The notes below the pieces were generated by a model. That model saw only the letters and a program-made list of their open reading frames with translations. It ran no database searches and had not been told where the DNA came from. Position numbers and translations under genes: made by a program. DNA of 64,000 nucleotides. It comes from Pterois miles. Lineage: Eukaryota; Chordata; Actinopteri; Perciformes; Scorpaenidae. This document shows, in pieces, positions 1 to 43,146 of this stretch (positions within the stretch are counted from its first letter, which is position 1; every line of letters begins with the position of its first letter). The stretch lies in contig CAMQGK010000436.1 of the NCBI GenBank assembly GCA_947000775.1, positions 753,501 to 817,500 on the forward strand, in the 5' to 3' direction.

Positions 1-589
1 TTGGTAATCCAGCTCTGTAACCACAACAATACAGCATCCAGCAGCAGAAACTCAATACATTATTCATATACCTGCTCTGCTTCGCAGTATCGCCACATAC
101 GGTATGTGAATAAAAACATAGTTTATGTCTAAACTGTGAAAAGCAGCAGTGAATGTGATGGTGGTGTGTGGATGAATGACGATGAAAGCTCATGCAGCTG
201 ATTGTAAATAAGATATGAGCTTCACATGAGCCAGCTTCAGTTCCTAATAGTCCAGTATCCCGAGAGACTGAGAAGCAACAGCACACTTCAGTTGTAACAG
301 GGGGTGTTTGGGTCTGCTGGTTCCTTGCCGGACCCCCAGATAAATAAAACACCTGCTACCAGCAAACACTCCCGGAGTATGACCTGAGGTCGTCTCCGGG
401 GTTTAACAAGAGACCTAATCGGTTGATCAGACAGAAAGAGAAAGGAAGAGGCAGAGTGAGAGGAGAAAGAAGAACAATAATCTAGAATAACTTCAGAACC
501 ATTCCTGTCCTAAAGCTCCGCCTCCAGTCATGCTGTCAGATCATGTCTTGGTATTTAAATCTTGGTATTTTAATGTTGCCGATGACAAA

Positions 590-1590
590 TCGCAAGGAAG
601 CCCTAAATCCTGCCAGATGGACCCTGATACCCCATTGCGGGGCCGCTGCACCTCCCTGTAAGCCTGGAGGAGGGAAATCCAAGGGGGTTTCAGGGTCCCT
701 AGAAGCACTCCATCAAGGGTCCTTCTATGGACTCTGGAACTCGATAGATGATGGAATTGTCTTGAAGACTCCTGAGAACTTCACCTCTCAAGTGAGTCCG
801 GTGGCCATGATGGATGTGTCAGGGGTCCACATGAGATTTATGGCATTCTTCTATGAGGCCTTAAAAGGATCCCAGGAGGCATCTAGCCTCTTCAACCTTT
901 GCCTTCTGGTTGAGGACCACTGTGGCCCTGGTGGAGGTCTCAAAGGAGTAACTAGAAGGAACTCTGAGGACAGTTCTGTCTTAAAGAGATCATGGAAACC
1001 TCTTCAGGACCCTGGGTACATCCACCAGGGCTACAAGGAGGCTCAGTGTCCAGTGGAGTCCAGGGCCTGGTACAGGTCTAACAGGTTAAGACTGTTCCAG
1101 GTCCCTATGTGGGACTGCTGAAGACCCAGTCCATTGTCAATAAGAAAAACAACTGCTGCCACAGCTGCTAGTCCATCCCCCTTGAACATCTGGCTGAGGT
1201 CAAAGAGGCCCTCAAGGAGGTTTTGCAGAGGGACCCTGTAACACCCTTGTGGATCTCTGAAACCTTCACTGGGGCACAAGGGAGTACAGCAGCCACTAGA
1301 GGAAATTTCAGGAGTCTTCAAGGATAGCCAGGATTTTTCTAAGGACCCTCAGGGGGGCGTTGAAAGGAGGCGTTAACAAGATTCAGGGCTTTCTGTGGTC
1401 CTCATGGAGGTCTCAGGGGTCCTCAGGGAGTTCCAAGTCACAAGAAGTCATCATCAAGGCCCCGGAACCCCCTTGAGGACACCAGAAGACCTCTACTAGA
1501 GCCACTGGACTTCCTTGTGGGCTCCTAGCAGTCACAAAGGCTCCTTGACTCCCCTTAAGGCTCCTGGTAGTCCTTGGTGTCCACATTTAG
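590..1590. other. degenerate GGGTCC/AGGAGG-rich stretch
   Basis: Repeated short motifs such as CAGGGGTCC, AAGGGTCC, GGAGGTCTCA and CTCAAGGAGG without a fixed period. It looks like an old decayed tandem repeat. A 192-codon frame through it (543-1121) shows no protein family features. Confidence 0.4.
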
Positions 1591-2564
1591 CACCACCACC
1601 TGGGCTGAATTCTGCAGTATATTCCACTGGCATTACAAACACAGTTTGGCTTTTCTCTGCATTTCTACTGATGTCTGCAGCGAGCTGAGATGGCCTTTTA
1701 ATGGATGAATGAGGTTAGTGGACACAACGGGCCACTGCATTCTGCCCAAGCGGTGCCCAGCGTCTGGGCCTGGACCCAAGGGGAGGCTGTAAGGAGATTA
1801 AAAAAGGTGCCTGAACAAAGAATGAAGAGCATACGTCAACAGCGTGAGCTGCTGCAGCCTTCTGCTCTGTCTGTTGCTGGCTGCAGCTTGATGCCTGTGT
1901 TTTTCTGTTGTCTGCTGGAGTTTCATTTCTTTATTTAGTATTGTGTGAAGTCTTGTATCCATCCTCCCTCTGCTGTGACTCATACAGTCAATGTAAATGG
2001 TGAGCACTAAAGCTCTGCTGTGCACAGAAGTGCTTTGGCTTTGCTTCTGCTCATGTCAGTACCTCACCGACCGTCAGGGTGAGATGCATTTGAAATCTCT
2101 GGGGGGGAAAGTCCAATCATTTACAGGATCACTTCAGTCTCGTTGTGATTTCATCATGTAAGCTGAGCACTGCCAGAGAAATTCACCTCCGCCGTTCGGG
2201 GTGATGGCAGAAATGTCAGCAGTGAACATCTCAAAACTACATCAAACTGCACCGCTGGACACCAAGCGGGGATATAAGCTTGGCTTGTATTTTGGCTGAG
2301 GTGACCTTATACCGTATGATCCAGTCATCCATTCACTGAATCAGTCACTCAGTTGCTGTTCTTGTCTTCTGAGAATCCGACAACCAGGCCGTGATCTGTG
2401 GCCTGAAACCAGGACACTCGTGTCTGAAGCCCACTCGTCCTCCTGAACACCCAGTAAGATCAAGACGTGTAATAACTTTTATTGTGCCAGAGTTTTCTGT
2501 TATGTTTTTATAATATCTGTATAGTTTGATATAGAATACTACAGAGACCTTAATGACCACAACT

Positions 2565-3745
2565 AGCTGACAAAGTTAACATGATACTAACGCATTGATG
2601 CAAATTTCTTGTTTTAAAGCCTATTTTCTTTAACACATTAACGCACCTTCTGTTTCTTAGCTTGTAGTGGTTCAGTTTTCAAGCTAAGCTTTAAACACAA
2701 GGAAGCTAAATAACACTCCAAACTCTTGGCGAGGAAAAACTGACATGGCCATTTTCAAAGGGGTCCCTTGACCTCTGAGCTCAAGATATACAAATGAAAA
2801 TGCAGTCTATCCTAACATTAGTGGGTCCAACCCGACCACCAGATACCATTGTCATATGATGTATTAGTATGAGATTTGTTTACTATTATCACCTATGAAA
2901 TGGGTAACGTTACATCAGACATACAGTAAGTGTGATAGGACTTGGGGGACCAGGGTCTGTTTGGTTGACACTTGGTCAGACTTTTAGTTACGCGAGTCCC
3001 CTCGATGGACGCCACCTGACACTTTTTCCTTAGCGATTCCTCAACAGGTATAACATTAATATATAACTGTGGTTTCATTAGTACAACCAGTCACACAGCA
3101 GCTCTTTGTATGTCGAGGAGGCGAACATTAACATTTAACACCTGACGGCTCATTTATTTTATTTTATATTATAGTCAGTGTAAGGTGGTCGTCCAAAACC
3201 GTAGCAGGCTGGTGCTGGACCAATGGAAGACCGCAATAAAATACATAGAAGAAGGTCTGCACACAGTAGCTCCCATACAGCAGGTCAGGTTTACTGCAAC
3301 AACTCCTAGTTATCGCTGCTGAACTGCCTGCAGCCGTCTGGGGGTCTGTGGGTTGAATGTAAATGGGTTCTCTGGGTCCCCACCAGTCCCCCCTTTACAG
3401 ACATGCCCACTTTCTGATAGTCCCAGTCAGTCTGGATCAAGTCCTAGTCAAGTCAGCACTCTGACACACTGACAGCTGTTGTTGTCTGTTGGGCTGCAGT
3501 TTGTTCTGATTGGAGCAGATTGTTGATGCTAAAGTCAGAACCTGGGAGGGTTTCTGGACAATATCTGCCATTGATTAGTGTTGGTCATTGATTTATAATA
3601 ATAAATATGTACATACAGTACATTTACATAAAGCAGCATATTTGTCCACTGTGTTGATCAGAGGATTAAATACTGGACTAATTTAACCTTTAAGGTTCAT
3701 TATGAACAGGTAAAAATGTCTGATTAATAAATATTTTATGTGACA
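2565..3745 (+). mobile_element. interrupted copy of the TAGGGCTG-type repeat
   Basis: Two halves of the family seen at 6942-7599. Bases 2565-2803 carry CATGGCCATTTTCAAAGGGG and the 'gacctctgagctcaagatat' block; 3354-3745 carry 'aaatgggttctctgggtccc' to the 'gattaataaatattttatg' end. About 550 unrelated bases separate them. Confidence 0.6.
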
Positions 3746-4138
3746 CACATGGTAACGTGAAGCTCTACAGCCCATCAGCCAGTGACAGGAAGACCTGTAA
3801 CATGAACTGACTGAATGCAGCTTTTCCAGCTCCAGCTGCTCCAGATGTTTCTGTCTCTGACTCCATAGCTGCCTAACAAGTCACACCACCTGATAGCTGA
3901 GATGAATTATTAATAACTGGACTGAAGACTTATAACAATACTAATCAATATTCAACAGGAACCCGCATATATGAAATGTATTTCAATTGTATTTCAATAT
4001 ATGAAAAACCAAATATCAGACTATCACTTATGTAACTAATAAAAGCCTTTTTATTCAGATTTAGATGAAAGAAAGAAGCGTATTTCTTACCGAGTCTGTC
4101 CAGTCTGAAGGTCTGCAGCTAACTGACCCAGAACTGCC

Positions 4139-4490
4139 TCTTTCTCTCTCTCTCTCCCTCCCTGTCTCTCTCTCTCCCTCCCTGTCTCTCTCTCTTTCTC
4201 TCTCACTCTCTCTCCCTCTCTTTCTCTCTCTCTCTCCCTCCCTGTCTCTCTCTCTCCCTCTCTCTCTCTCCCTCCCTGTCTCTCTCTCTTTCTCTCTCAC
4301 TCTCTCTCCCTCTCTTTCTTCTCTCTCTCTCCCTCTCTTTCTCTCTCTCTCTCCCTCCCTGTCTCTCTCTCTCCCTCTCTCTCTCTCCCTCCCTGTCTCT
4401 CTCTCTTTCTCTCTCACTCTCTCTCCCTCTCTTTCTCTCTCTCTCTCCCTCCCTCTCTCTCTCTCTCCCTCCCTCTCTCTCTCTCCACAT
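4139..4490 (+). repeat. CT-rich simple repeat
   Basis: About 350 bp of pure pyrimidine apart from scattered A and G, built of TCTCTC, CCCTCCCTG and TTTCTCTCTCAC blocks. The longer block ending 'ctctctccctctctttct' recurs, so it has a higher-order period near 100 bp. Open frames through it are translations of the repeat. Confidence 0.95.
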
Positions 4491-5961
4491 GGCGTGTGGT
4501 CTCTTCCTGTATCACACTTTCTGCCGACCGGCTTTGTGTGTCAGCATCGTGGTCTGACTGTAGTCTGTCTTTATTAATGTGTAATGGAAATACTGTGTGA
4601 GTATTCTGGATGATCATTTTTGTTGTTGTGTTGTAGTGAGCAGCATGACTTTGACTTTCTGGCCACTTGGTGTGAGCAATAAGTGGTAAAAACAGCGTAC
4701 AGTATAATCACCATATTAAAGGACCGATATGACCGTGTCATCGGAGATGAAGGAAACATGCTGAACTGAAATGGTGGCCTCTCTGACAGCGGTACCACAG
4801 CCGGATCTTCTCTGACGGTTCCATTCTGGTCCAGAACGTCTGTTTAGTGTTGGCCGCTGTGATCCCGCCCATTTCCTCTGCAGCCATGGAAGCAAGCTTA
4901 GTGGATCAACGTTAACGTTAGATTCAAATCTCTCTGGTCCATGTGCAGCTGCTTATCGAGTATTTGAGACCACCGCAGCGATCCCGACTACTGCTGGTTG
5001 AGTAGAAGGTAACCCCCACAAACTGTGAAAACGTACGTTAACTGCTGTCGGTCAGACGGCAACGAAGCTGTGATCTGGACTGTTAACACCTGTTTAACAC
5101 ATCGAGCAGACGCAGATTCATTAGGAGTCTCTGGTCTAATGAAAGGAGTTCACTTTTAGCTCTTTTTTGGTCTCCACCAACTCCTGAGAAATATCTGTCT
5201 CTTTAGCTGCAGCAGTAAATTTGCTCCACTGTGTTCACCCGCGAGCTGCTGATCTGTTTGGTTGCTGTTGTACGTTAGTTGGTGCTGAGCAGGTAGGGTA
5301 AGACAGTGTTTGTCAAAATGGGGTCTGTGGACCCCCAGGGGTCCTTGAGGGGGTCACTATGACAGAACGTATGGCTATTTCAGCCATGGGTTTGATACAC
5401 CTTCTGTCATAAAACATCTAAAAGCAAAAAAGTCCGTGGTCTAGTTTGTCTTTGGCGTGAAAAGGTTTGGGAACCACTAGCGTAGCGTCGGCCACTCGAT
5501 ATACCATATACCACACTGTTCATCTGTATATTAACACTGTCAGCTGAGGTCAGGAGGCAGCAAACATACCTGGATCACCACCTGTAGCAGCCAGGGATCT
5601 GTGACGGTGCCTTCAGGTGCTCAGGAAATATTAGATGTTAGATCAGCTCTGGGAATGAGGAACTCTTCTATGAAACCTGAAATTTCCAAGATTTGTTGAA
5701 CAGGATGGATGAATGTACGGGAAGAAGAGCGGGGTGAGAGGTGGATGATGGATGAGTGACCCACCGCAACACTCCTCCAGCTCTGCACACCTTACAAACA
5801 ACTAACCAAACTAACTAACAATCATCCAAATAAAATGCAACCAACATTAAAATAAAACGCACCTTAAAATGCAGCCAGTATTACATTCATTTTTGTTCAG
5901 ATCCACAGATATCAGTATATCTGCAGTATCCTGACATCTGATAATCAAATGAGATGTAGCT
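4491..5961. other. intergenic, nothing recognised
   Basis: Between the CT array and the 33-bp minisatellite I see no exon with supported splice sites and no repeat I recognise. There is one GGTCTGTGGACCCCCAGGGG stretch at 5321. Confidence 0.4.
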
Positions 5962-6390
5962 GCTTCAGTTTCAGGGTCCGGGGTCTGCGTGGCGGCTTCA
6001 GTTTCAGGGTCCGGGGTCTGCGTGGCGGCTTCAGTTTCAGGGTCCGAGGTCTGCGTGGCGGCTTCAGTTTCAGGGTCCGGGGTCTGCGTGGCGGCTTCAG
6101 TTTCAGGGTCCGGGGTCTGCGTGGCGGCTTCAGTTTCAGGGTCCGGGGTCTGCGTGGCGGCTTCAGTTTCAGGGTCCGGGGTCTGCGTGGCGGCTTCGGT
6201 TTCAGGGTCCGGGGTCTGCGTGGCGGCTTCAGTTTCAGGGTCCGGGGTCTGCGTGGCGGCTTCGGTTTCAGGGTCCGGGGTCTGCATGGCGGCTTCAGTT
6301 TCAGGGTCCGGGGTCTGCGTGGCGGCTTCAGTTTCAGGGTCCGGGGTCTGCGTGGCGGCTTCAGTTTCAGGGTCCGGGGTCTGCGTGGCG
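5962..6390 (+). repeat. 33-bp minisatellite, 13 copies
   Basis: Unit GCTTCAGTTTCAGGGTCCGG + GGTCTGCGTGGCG. 33 is a multiple of three, so several frames stay open on both strands (for example repeated QTPDPETEAAT in reverse). Copies differ by single bases (GGTCCGAGG, TTCGGTTTC, TGCATGG). Confidence 0.95.
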
Positions 6391-6551
6391 GCTGACTATC
6401 ATACTGCTGGTGGGACATTTGAAGAGAGCGTTCGCTTTAAAAAAACATGGCAAAGATCGTTTTAATGGAAACGTTTTTCTACAACAGCTTGGGTCCATGT
6501 CGACTTCCTGTCAGCTGATGTCATTCACATTCAGGGCAACAAGGATCGTCC

Positions 6552-6925
6552 ATCCATCGTCAACCGCTTATCCCGTTAGGGGTCGCGGGGGGGCTGGAGC
6601 CGATCCCAGCTGGCATTGGGTGAAGGCGGGGCTCACCCTGGACAGGTCGCCAGTCCATCACAGGACACATAGAGACAGACAACATAGAGACAGACAACCA
6701 TTCACACTCACATCCACACCTACGGGACATTTAGAGTCATCAATTAACCTAAACAACATGTCTTTGGACTGTGGGAGGAAGCCGGAGTACCCGGAGAAAA
6801 CCCACGCTGACACGGGGAGAACATGTAAACTCCACACAGAAGAGTCCCAAGCCGGAATCGAACCTGCGAAACTCTTGCTGTGAGGCGAGAGTGCTAACCA
6901 CTGCACCACCGTGCAGCCCCAACAA
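6552..6925 (+). mobile_element. teleost interspersed repeat, full-length-like copy
   Basis: Begins CATCCATCGTCAACCGCTTA, contains GGTCGCGGGGGGGCTGGAGC, CTTTGGACTGTGGGAGGAAG and GGGGAGAACATGTAAACTCC, and ends GTGCTAACCACTGCACCACC. I recognise this as a very common fish repeat, probably a non-LTR element tail. A second truncated copy lies at 35393-35655. Confidence 0.75.
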
Positions 6926-6941
6926 GGATCATATATTATTT

Positions 6942-7599
6942 ATTAGGGCTCCAGTCAATTCAAATATTTACTTTCTATTAATCACATGATTGTCCATAGT
7001 TAACACACTTATCACACTTTTTTTAATCTGTTCAATCAGGAGATTGATCAAGTATTTAATCCTCTTCTCAACATGGGAGTGGATAAATATGCTGCTTCAT
7101 GTAAATGTATGTATATATTTATAATAGTAAATCAATAACAACACTAATCAATGACAGATATTGTCCAGAAACCCTCCCAGGTTCTGACTTTAGCATCAAC
7201 AATCTGCTCCAATCAGAACAAACTGCAGCCCAACAGGCAACAACAGCTGTCAGTGTGTCAGAGTGCTGACTTGACTAGGACTTGATCCAGACTGACTGGG
7301 ACTATCATAAAGTGGGCATGTCTGTAAAGGGGAGACTGGTGGGGACCCAGAGAACCCATTTACATCCACACATCTGGAGGTCAGAGGTCAACGGACCCCT
7401 TTGAACATGGACAGGACAGTTTTACCTCGCCAACATTTAGCCTAAGTTTGCAGGGTTATTTAACCTCCTTCCAAGAAGCTGGTCTGACCTGGTTGGTCTG
7501 GACAATGAGCCTGCTACAACCTTTCAGGTCGTAACCTAAGTGGCATTAAAATGACTTTAGCACGGACACGTTATTATTGCGTTAACTTTGACAGCCCTT
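6942..7599 (-). mobile_element. non-autonomous DNA transposon-like repeat, complete copy
   Basis: Ends TAGGGCTCCAGTCAATTCAA on the left and GACAGCCCTTA on the right (inverted TAGGGCTG-type ends, hAT-like). The inside holds GACATGCCCACTTTATGATA and GGTTTCTGGACAATATCTGT on one strand or the other. I recognise it as a high-copy percomorph repeat. Other copies: 2565-2803 with 3354-3745, 40304-40655 and 41640-42190. Confidence 0.7.
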
Positions 7600-8334
7600 A
7601 TATATACTGATACATACTGTACATATTCCTGGCGCTGCATCAGGAAATAAACTGGGCCACGTCGAATATTTTATAATAATATTTCAGCTGTTTGTGAAGT
7701 TGTCAGTCGGCACCTATGAAGAAAAAGCACTTGGGACTGGGTTAATACAAATGCTCACAATCAAGGTCAAGTTTATAAATCTTTATTAGCAAAAAGCCTT
7801 TGGGTGTAATAATATCACCTCAGTTTCTACTGAATCACACTAACAAGCCTTTTAACAGTAGTCTCATCACAGCATAGCAGTCAGCAGTAGTCATAAAGTG
7901 AACTAAAGCTGTTATTCCAGTTACAGCAGGAAACGTCAGTGACGTCAGCTCTACTTCGCCTTCTGCTTTCACTTCTCTCAGGAGACGCTGCACCGTCCTG
8001 CAGCTATCCGGAGGCCTCCATGTTTAGAGGACATCAGCCTGTTGGTCCACTGAGCAGGACGCCCCGAGTCCTGCTGAGAGACTCGGTGTTGTTGCTCTTA
8101 ACATTAAGCAGGTGGGCCGAGCGGTAGGAGCTATCCACCCCTAAACTGGTGGACTGGGAGGGACATAATGGGACAGTAACGCCGACAGACAGGACACGAG
8201 CGTCAACACACTTTTCAGACAGCCAATAACAGTAATAATGAGATGGGTGAGTCTGATGGTGTTTCAATAAAAGAAAGACCGGTTCTAGGAATTCAATATG
8301 TTTTTTCTTTTGACGTCAGCAAACTGAAAGTGGT

Positions 8335-8337
<3 letters not shown>

Positions 8338-8384
<47 letters not shown>
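8338..8384 (+). repeat. (CA)n microsatellite
   Basis: Uninterrupted CA repeat in the 3' flank of ccdc88c. Confidence 0.97.
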
Positions 8385-8385
<1 letters not shown>

Positions 8386-9202
8386 ACTGGGACCATATAA
8401 AGCAGAGATGCCTTCAGCGACAGACACCAACCCAAAAGCAGATAAATCGACAGGTCGCAGCTCTACTGACAGTTTCAGCCTACAGTGTTTCAGATCACGT
8501 CACGATCTCACTACTAGAGTCTTTCACGCATTTAAAAAAATCTAAAAATGACTTTAACCAGGTAACAGGACTCGATCTGGATTCGTTTTTGGTATCAACG
8601 AGGTGAAGTTCCCAAGTGTCCCAAGTCTTGTAATATCTGCCCAGTTCATAAAATCATGTCATGTACAAAATAATTTAGCTCGTTGCATATTGTCATGTGC
8701 TTCATCGTTAAAAAGGTGAGCGGAAAGGTTAGTGATGGATTCCAGTCAGATCTTCATTTTCATATCTCCAGTGTTACATCCTCCTCCTCCTACTAGTGCT
8801 TTTAGGAAAGTCTTCGCCCTCAGTCATTAATAATGCAGGAGGGTCAGGTTTGTGTTAGCAAACAGCAGTACAGACAACATGTCAGTTAAAGAGCAGAATT
8901 AGCATGAGATTCATTTTTTCCATTAATCATCTGTCTCCAGAGCACCACTTCACATTCATTTCTCCCTCCTCTTCATTTTCCTCTTCTCTGCCTCTGTTGC
9001 ATCTTTCTGCTAGTGACGACACCGATACTGAAATCCCTCGGTGCATTCAGTGATTGTAAAACTTGCCAAAGCCAAATTATTACATGCAAACAGTCTGAAC
9101 TGGATTCAGCCTGAACCTGTCTATCGGCTGTGCAGTGCTAACAACTATCTGGCTCAGTTAGCATGCAGCAGTACACCCTACCAAAACACAGTGGTTTCCA
9201 CT

Positions 9203-9256
<54 letters not shown>
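9203..9256 (+). repeat. (TG)n microsatellite
   Basis: Uninterrupted TG repeat of about 27 units. Confidence 0.97.
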
Positions 9257-9258
<2 letters not shown>

Positions 9259-10415
9259 AATGAAGTCCAGCTCAATGGTTAGCGAGGCCACAACCAAGCC
9301 CATCAAGGACAATTCCTCTGTGCCTTTATATATCATTATATATACACATGTGTGTGTGTTTGTGAAACTAGTGTTGGCTCGGGATGCGCAACATTTCCAG
9401 TAAAGTGTCAGAGTGTTGCATGCTGGGACAGAATCTAAAGATGGAGGGAGAAAGACTGTAATTTAACTGGGAGGAGCCCCTCCATCTCTGTCCTGTTTAT
9501 CTCTCTGTCACTCCATCCATCTCTATATCTGTCCACCGCTCTCCATCCCTGCATCCCTCAGTTTATTCTCCCTCTCTATCTCCTCTCTCCTTCACTCACT
9601 TCAACTCTCTTTCCCTCCATTTCCTTCCCTTCTCTCGCTCCTCTCTTTCCAGTGTCCGTTCTAGATAACAGAGAAGAGGAGGAGGACACTGAAAGGAGGA
9701 GAAATCAGATACATTCAGTCGCTCTGGTGCTTCTGGTCGCCTTCGCTTTAGTTCAGTCACTCCTCTCGGTGATGGCTAATTCCTGGCGTGCAGTTCTGCA
9801 GAACTGGTGGCATGCAGGTAAACATTAGCAGGGCCAGACGCTGTCGGTCAGTAGTACAGAGTTCCAGCTCGTAGACTGAGCCCATCCATAGCATTCTGGT
9901 CCACAGCTATACATGTTGCACATTTCCTCTGTTCCTGCAGGCTTTAAGTGTTACGGATTCTCAGACTTCAGACGTTTCAGCTCCCATCTCCAGTTAAAAT
10001 CAGCACATCTAGATCATCATCTGGTCAAAGTATCTTCTAAAAAGGCCGTAATAGCAACACCATTCTCAAAAAACTCCGGTGCTCCAGACAAACCCATCTT
10101 GTGGGCTCAGGCTACTCTCTGGATCACAGTAAACATGGTGATAACAAAACAGCAGAGGCCAGTGAATTCTCAGAAACCATCTGTAGTGTCGTGTTCATGC
10201 CTAAATCCTTAAAAAGTCCACCGGTGATTGAGCTCAAATCTATACTGCATCCCCTTCAGAGAGATTCAGCTTGTTTTGAACCATGTTGAAATGGCCTCTG
10301 CAGGTCCGGTAGTTGAGGTGTGATGGCAGCTGAAATCCCTGCTGGCTCTTCACAAAGTTTCCTGATAGACTGTGGCAGGTGGCGTATGGGTTCAGGTTTG
10401 GTTGGTAATCTACAG

Positions 10416-10421
10416 TTTATT
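10416..10421 (-). promoter_or_regulatory. candidate ccdc88c polyadenylation signal
   Basis: AATAAA on the minus strand, about 145 nt after the ccdc88c stop. Further AATAAA hexamers occur near 9562 and 7782, so the 3' UTR could be longer. There is no transcript evidence to choose between them. Confidence 0.35.
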
Positions 10422-10564
10422 CCCAAAAATACGAACTGAACTCCTGACTCCTTTATGTACAGATGTGTTTAAATGCGGCTTTGCTTTCCAGGACTTAGAT
10501 GCAGCCTGTAAAGCTCCAGTATTCAGCCCCAGCAGACTGCAGTTTGAGTATCTGGTTGCCACGT

Positions 10565-41130
<30,566 letters not shown>

Positions 41131-41396
41131 CTGCAGCACAAGAAATAAATAATAATACATTTTCAATGTTATGGTCATGATGATAACTGTGCAAAAGGCA
41201 GTGTTACTGTCGAGCACTACAGGAGCACTAGAGACTGTCCATGAGACAACTGGGGACAACACAACCATCAAACTGGCTCCTTGTCACAGACAAAAAGAGC
41301 CAACAACAATTTATGGGCCAATACACATTTTAAACATAAACACATCAATACTTTCGCTGACGATCCCTTAGATTTGGTCATCAAAGAACTGTGATG

Positions 41397-41450
41397 AAGA
41401 ATTTCCCTCCGGGGATTAATAAAGGTTCATCTTATCTTATCTTATCTTAT
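41397..41450 (+). mobile_element. retroelement 3' tail
   Basis: AAGAATTTCCCTCCGGGGAT, TAATAAAGGTTCATC and (TTATC)n, nearly identical to 19291-19350. Confidence 0.6.
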
Positions 41451-41639
41451 ATGAAGTGAGGAGGTCAGTGCTCTGCATCGTGTCTTTGGCCTAGCTGTAA
41501 TTTTTCAGCTGTTATGTCTGAACATCAGTGTTATCACTGATGAGGCTAAAATCAGCCAATAATACAACTAATGGCAATGCATGTGTTGGGCTCTAAATAA
41601 GCCATTCATTTATTTTTTTAAGAGAAGATACTAAATTCC

Positions 41640-42190
41640 TTTTAACACCACTACTTTCTTTCAGGCATTAACAACTCGCCCCTCACATCACATCAGTTTT
41701 AAAGCCAGAGTGGACACAGCGGCATCGTATGAACCCAGAAACCCTCAGGACTCCCTCGGTACCAACCACGTCGTACTAGCTGGTCACGACGGAGGCTAAA
41801 TGATGCTCCACACTTCCACTAGGTGTTGGTGAGGAAAAACGGTCATGGACATTTTCAAAATGGTCAAAGTCCAGTCAGCACTCTGACACACTGACAGCTG
41901 TTGTTGCCTGTTGGGCTGCAGTTTGTTCTGATTGGAGCAGATTGTTGATGCTAAATTCAGAACCTGGGAGGGTTTCTGGTCAATATCTGCCATTGATTAG
42001 TGTTGTTATTAATAATAAATATATACATACATTTGCATTTAGCAGCATATTTGTTCACTAACATTTTGATAAGAAGATTAAATACTCAACAAATCTGAAC
42101 AGACAAAAAAATGTTGATTCATTTGCAATAAATCACAGTTAACTATGATTAATGGATGATTAATTAAAGCTTTAATTGATCAACAGTAAA
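41640..42190 (+). mobile_element. further copy of the TAGGGCTG-type repeat
   Basis: From 'ttttaacaccactactttc' through GACACACTGACAGCTGTTGT and GGGCTGCAGTTTGTTCTGAT to GATTAATTAAAGCTTTAATT. It has an internal deletion relative to the other copies near 41865. Confidence 0.65.
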
Positions 42191-42362
42191 TATTTCATGA
42201 AATCAGGTAGAAAAACTTTCTCTGACATCTGTATATAACAGTTTCTAAAACTGTTTTACGTCAGATTCTTGGCACTGGGCTACGCTGGTGACAAAGTCCA
42301 ACCACCAGCCGACCCAGACACCTACATGTTGTGTACAGGCGAACGGCCGACAGGAAACGTCC

Positions 42363-42365
<3 letters not shown>

Positions 42366-42404
<39 letters not shown>
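42366..42404 (+). repeat. (GT)n microsatellite
   Basis: About 19 units, in the large intron right of ccdc88c window exon 1. Confidence 0.96.
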
Positions 42405-42405
<1 letters not shown>

Positions 42406-43099
42406 AGGAAAGAAACAGCCCAATAGGAGGGAATGCTTTCCATTCCAGAACATCCTCTCCTGCCTCCAAAAACACACCTCATTGTCCAGACGGGAAGAGA
42501 AAATTTGAGACAAACACTTGAAATATTTTCTTATTAACCCTAATTAATCAAATACGATCACAGAAAGCAGTGCACAGAGGGAGGCAGAGGCGCTGCGTCG
42601 TTATCACAACATGGCATCTGACGGCCAAAGCGAGTTGATTTGAGATGAGGAAACATGACGGGGGAATAAGGACACATAGGAGGACGTTAGGTTCAGAGAA
42701 AGGACACATGGGAGGAGACATGCTGATGACCTCTGGCTAAGGAGAAGGGAAGTGTGTGCATGTGTGTTACGTCTGGGTGTTGTGAGATGAGGGAAATGAA
42801 ATACACTCACACACACCCTCTCACAACAGGGACAGATATCAAAATTCATGTGTGTTGGTGCTGTTTGCAGAGTAACTGTGGACTGAATTTCTTAATGAGC
42901 CAGTGTCCATGTGGTCACAGTCACAACTTGATGAGATCTGGGCCTCTGGTCTGGAGCGTCATCTGCTAACCAGGCAAATAAACATACAAGCATTCATCAG
43001 CTTCCACCACGTTACCACTGAGCTGCAGGGACAGCTCTGAGTAGTGTTATACCTGCAGATAGTGTTACACTGGTGGCCTATACACAAAGTAATGAGAGA

Positions 43100-43100
<1 letters not shown>

Positions 43101-43141
<41 letters not shown>
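43101..43141 (+). repeat. (CA)n microsatellite
   Basis: About 20 units. Confidence 0.96.

Positions 43142-43146
<5 letters not shown>

Larger units (their letters stand above)
7600..10415. other. 3' flank of ccdc88c
   Basis: No coding exon recognised apart from possible ccdc88c 3' UTR. Holds two dinucleotide repeats (8338, 9203) and a pyrimidine-rich part at 9500-9655. Confidence 0.4.

Noticed and set aside
543..1121. 192-codon frame on the plus strand
   Set aside because: It lies in a degenerate GGGTCC-rich stretch, has no family motif and no splice support.
4061..4577. Ser/Leu/Pro-rich and Glu/Arg-rich frames
   Set aside because: Pure translations of the CT/GA simple repeat.
5847..6465. 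Long repetitive frames on both strands
   Set aside because: Products of a 33-bp minisatellite whose length is divisible by three; no flanking gene structure.
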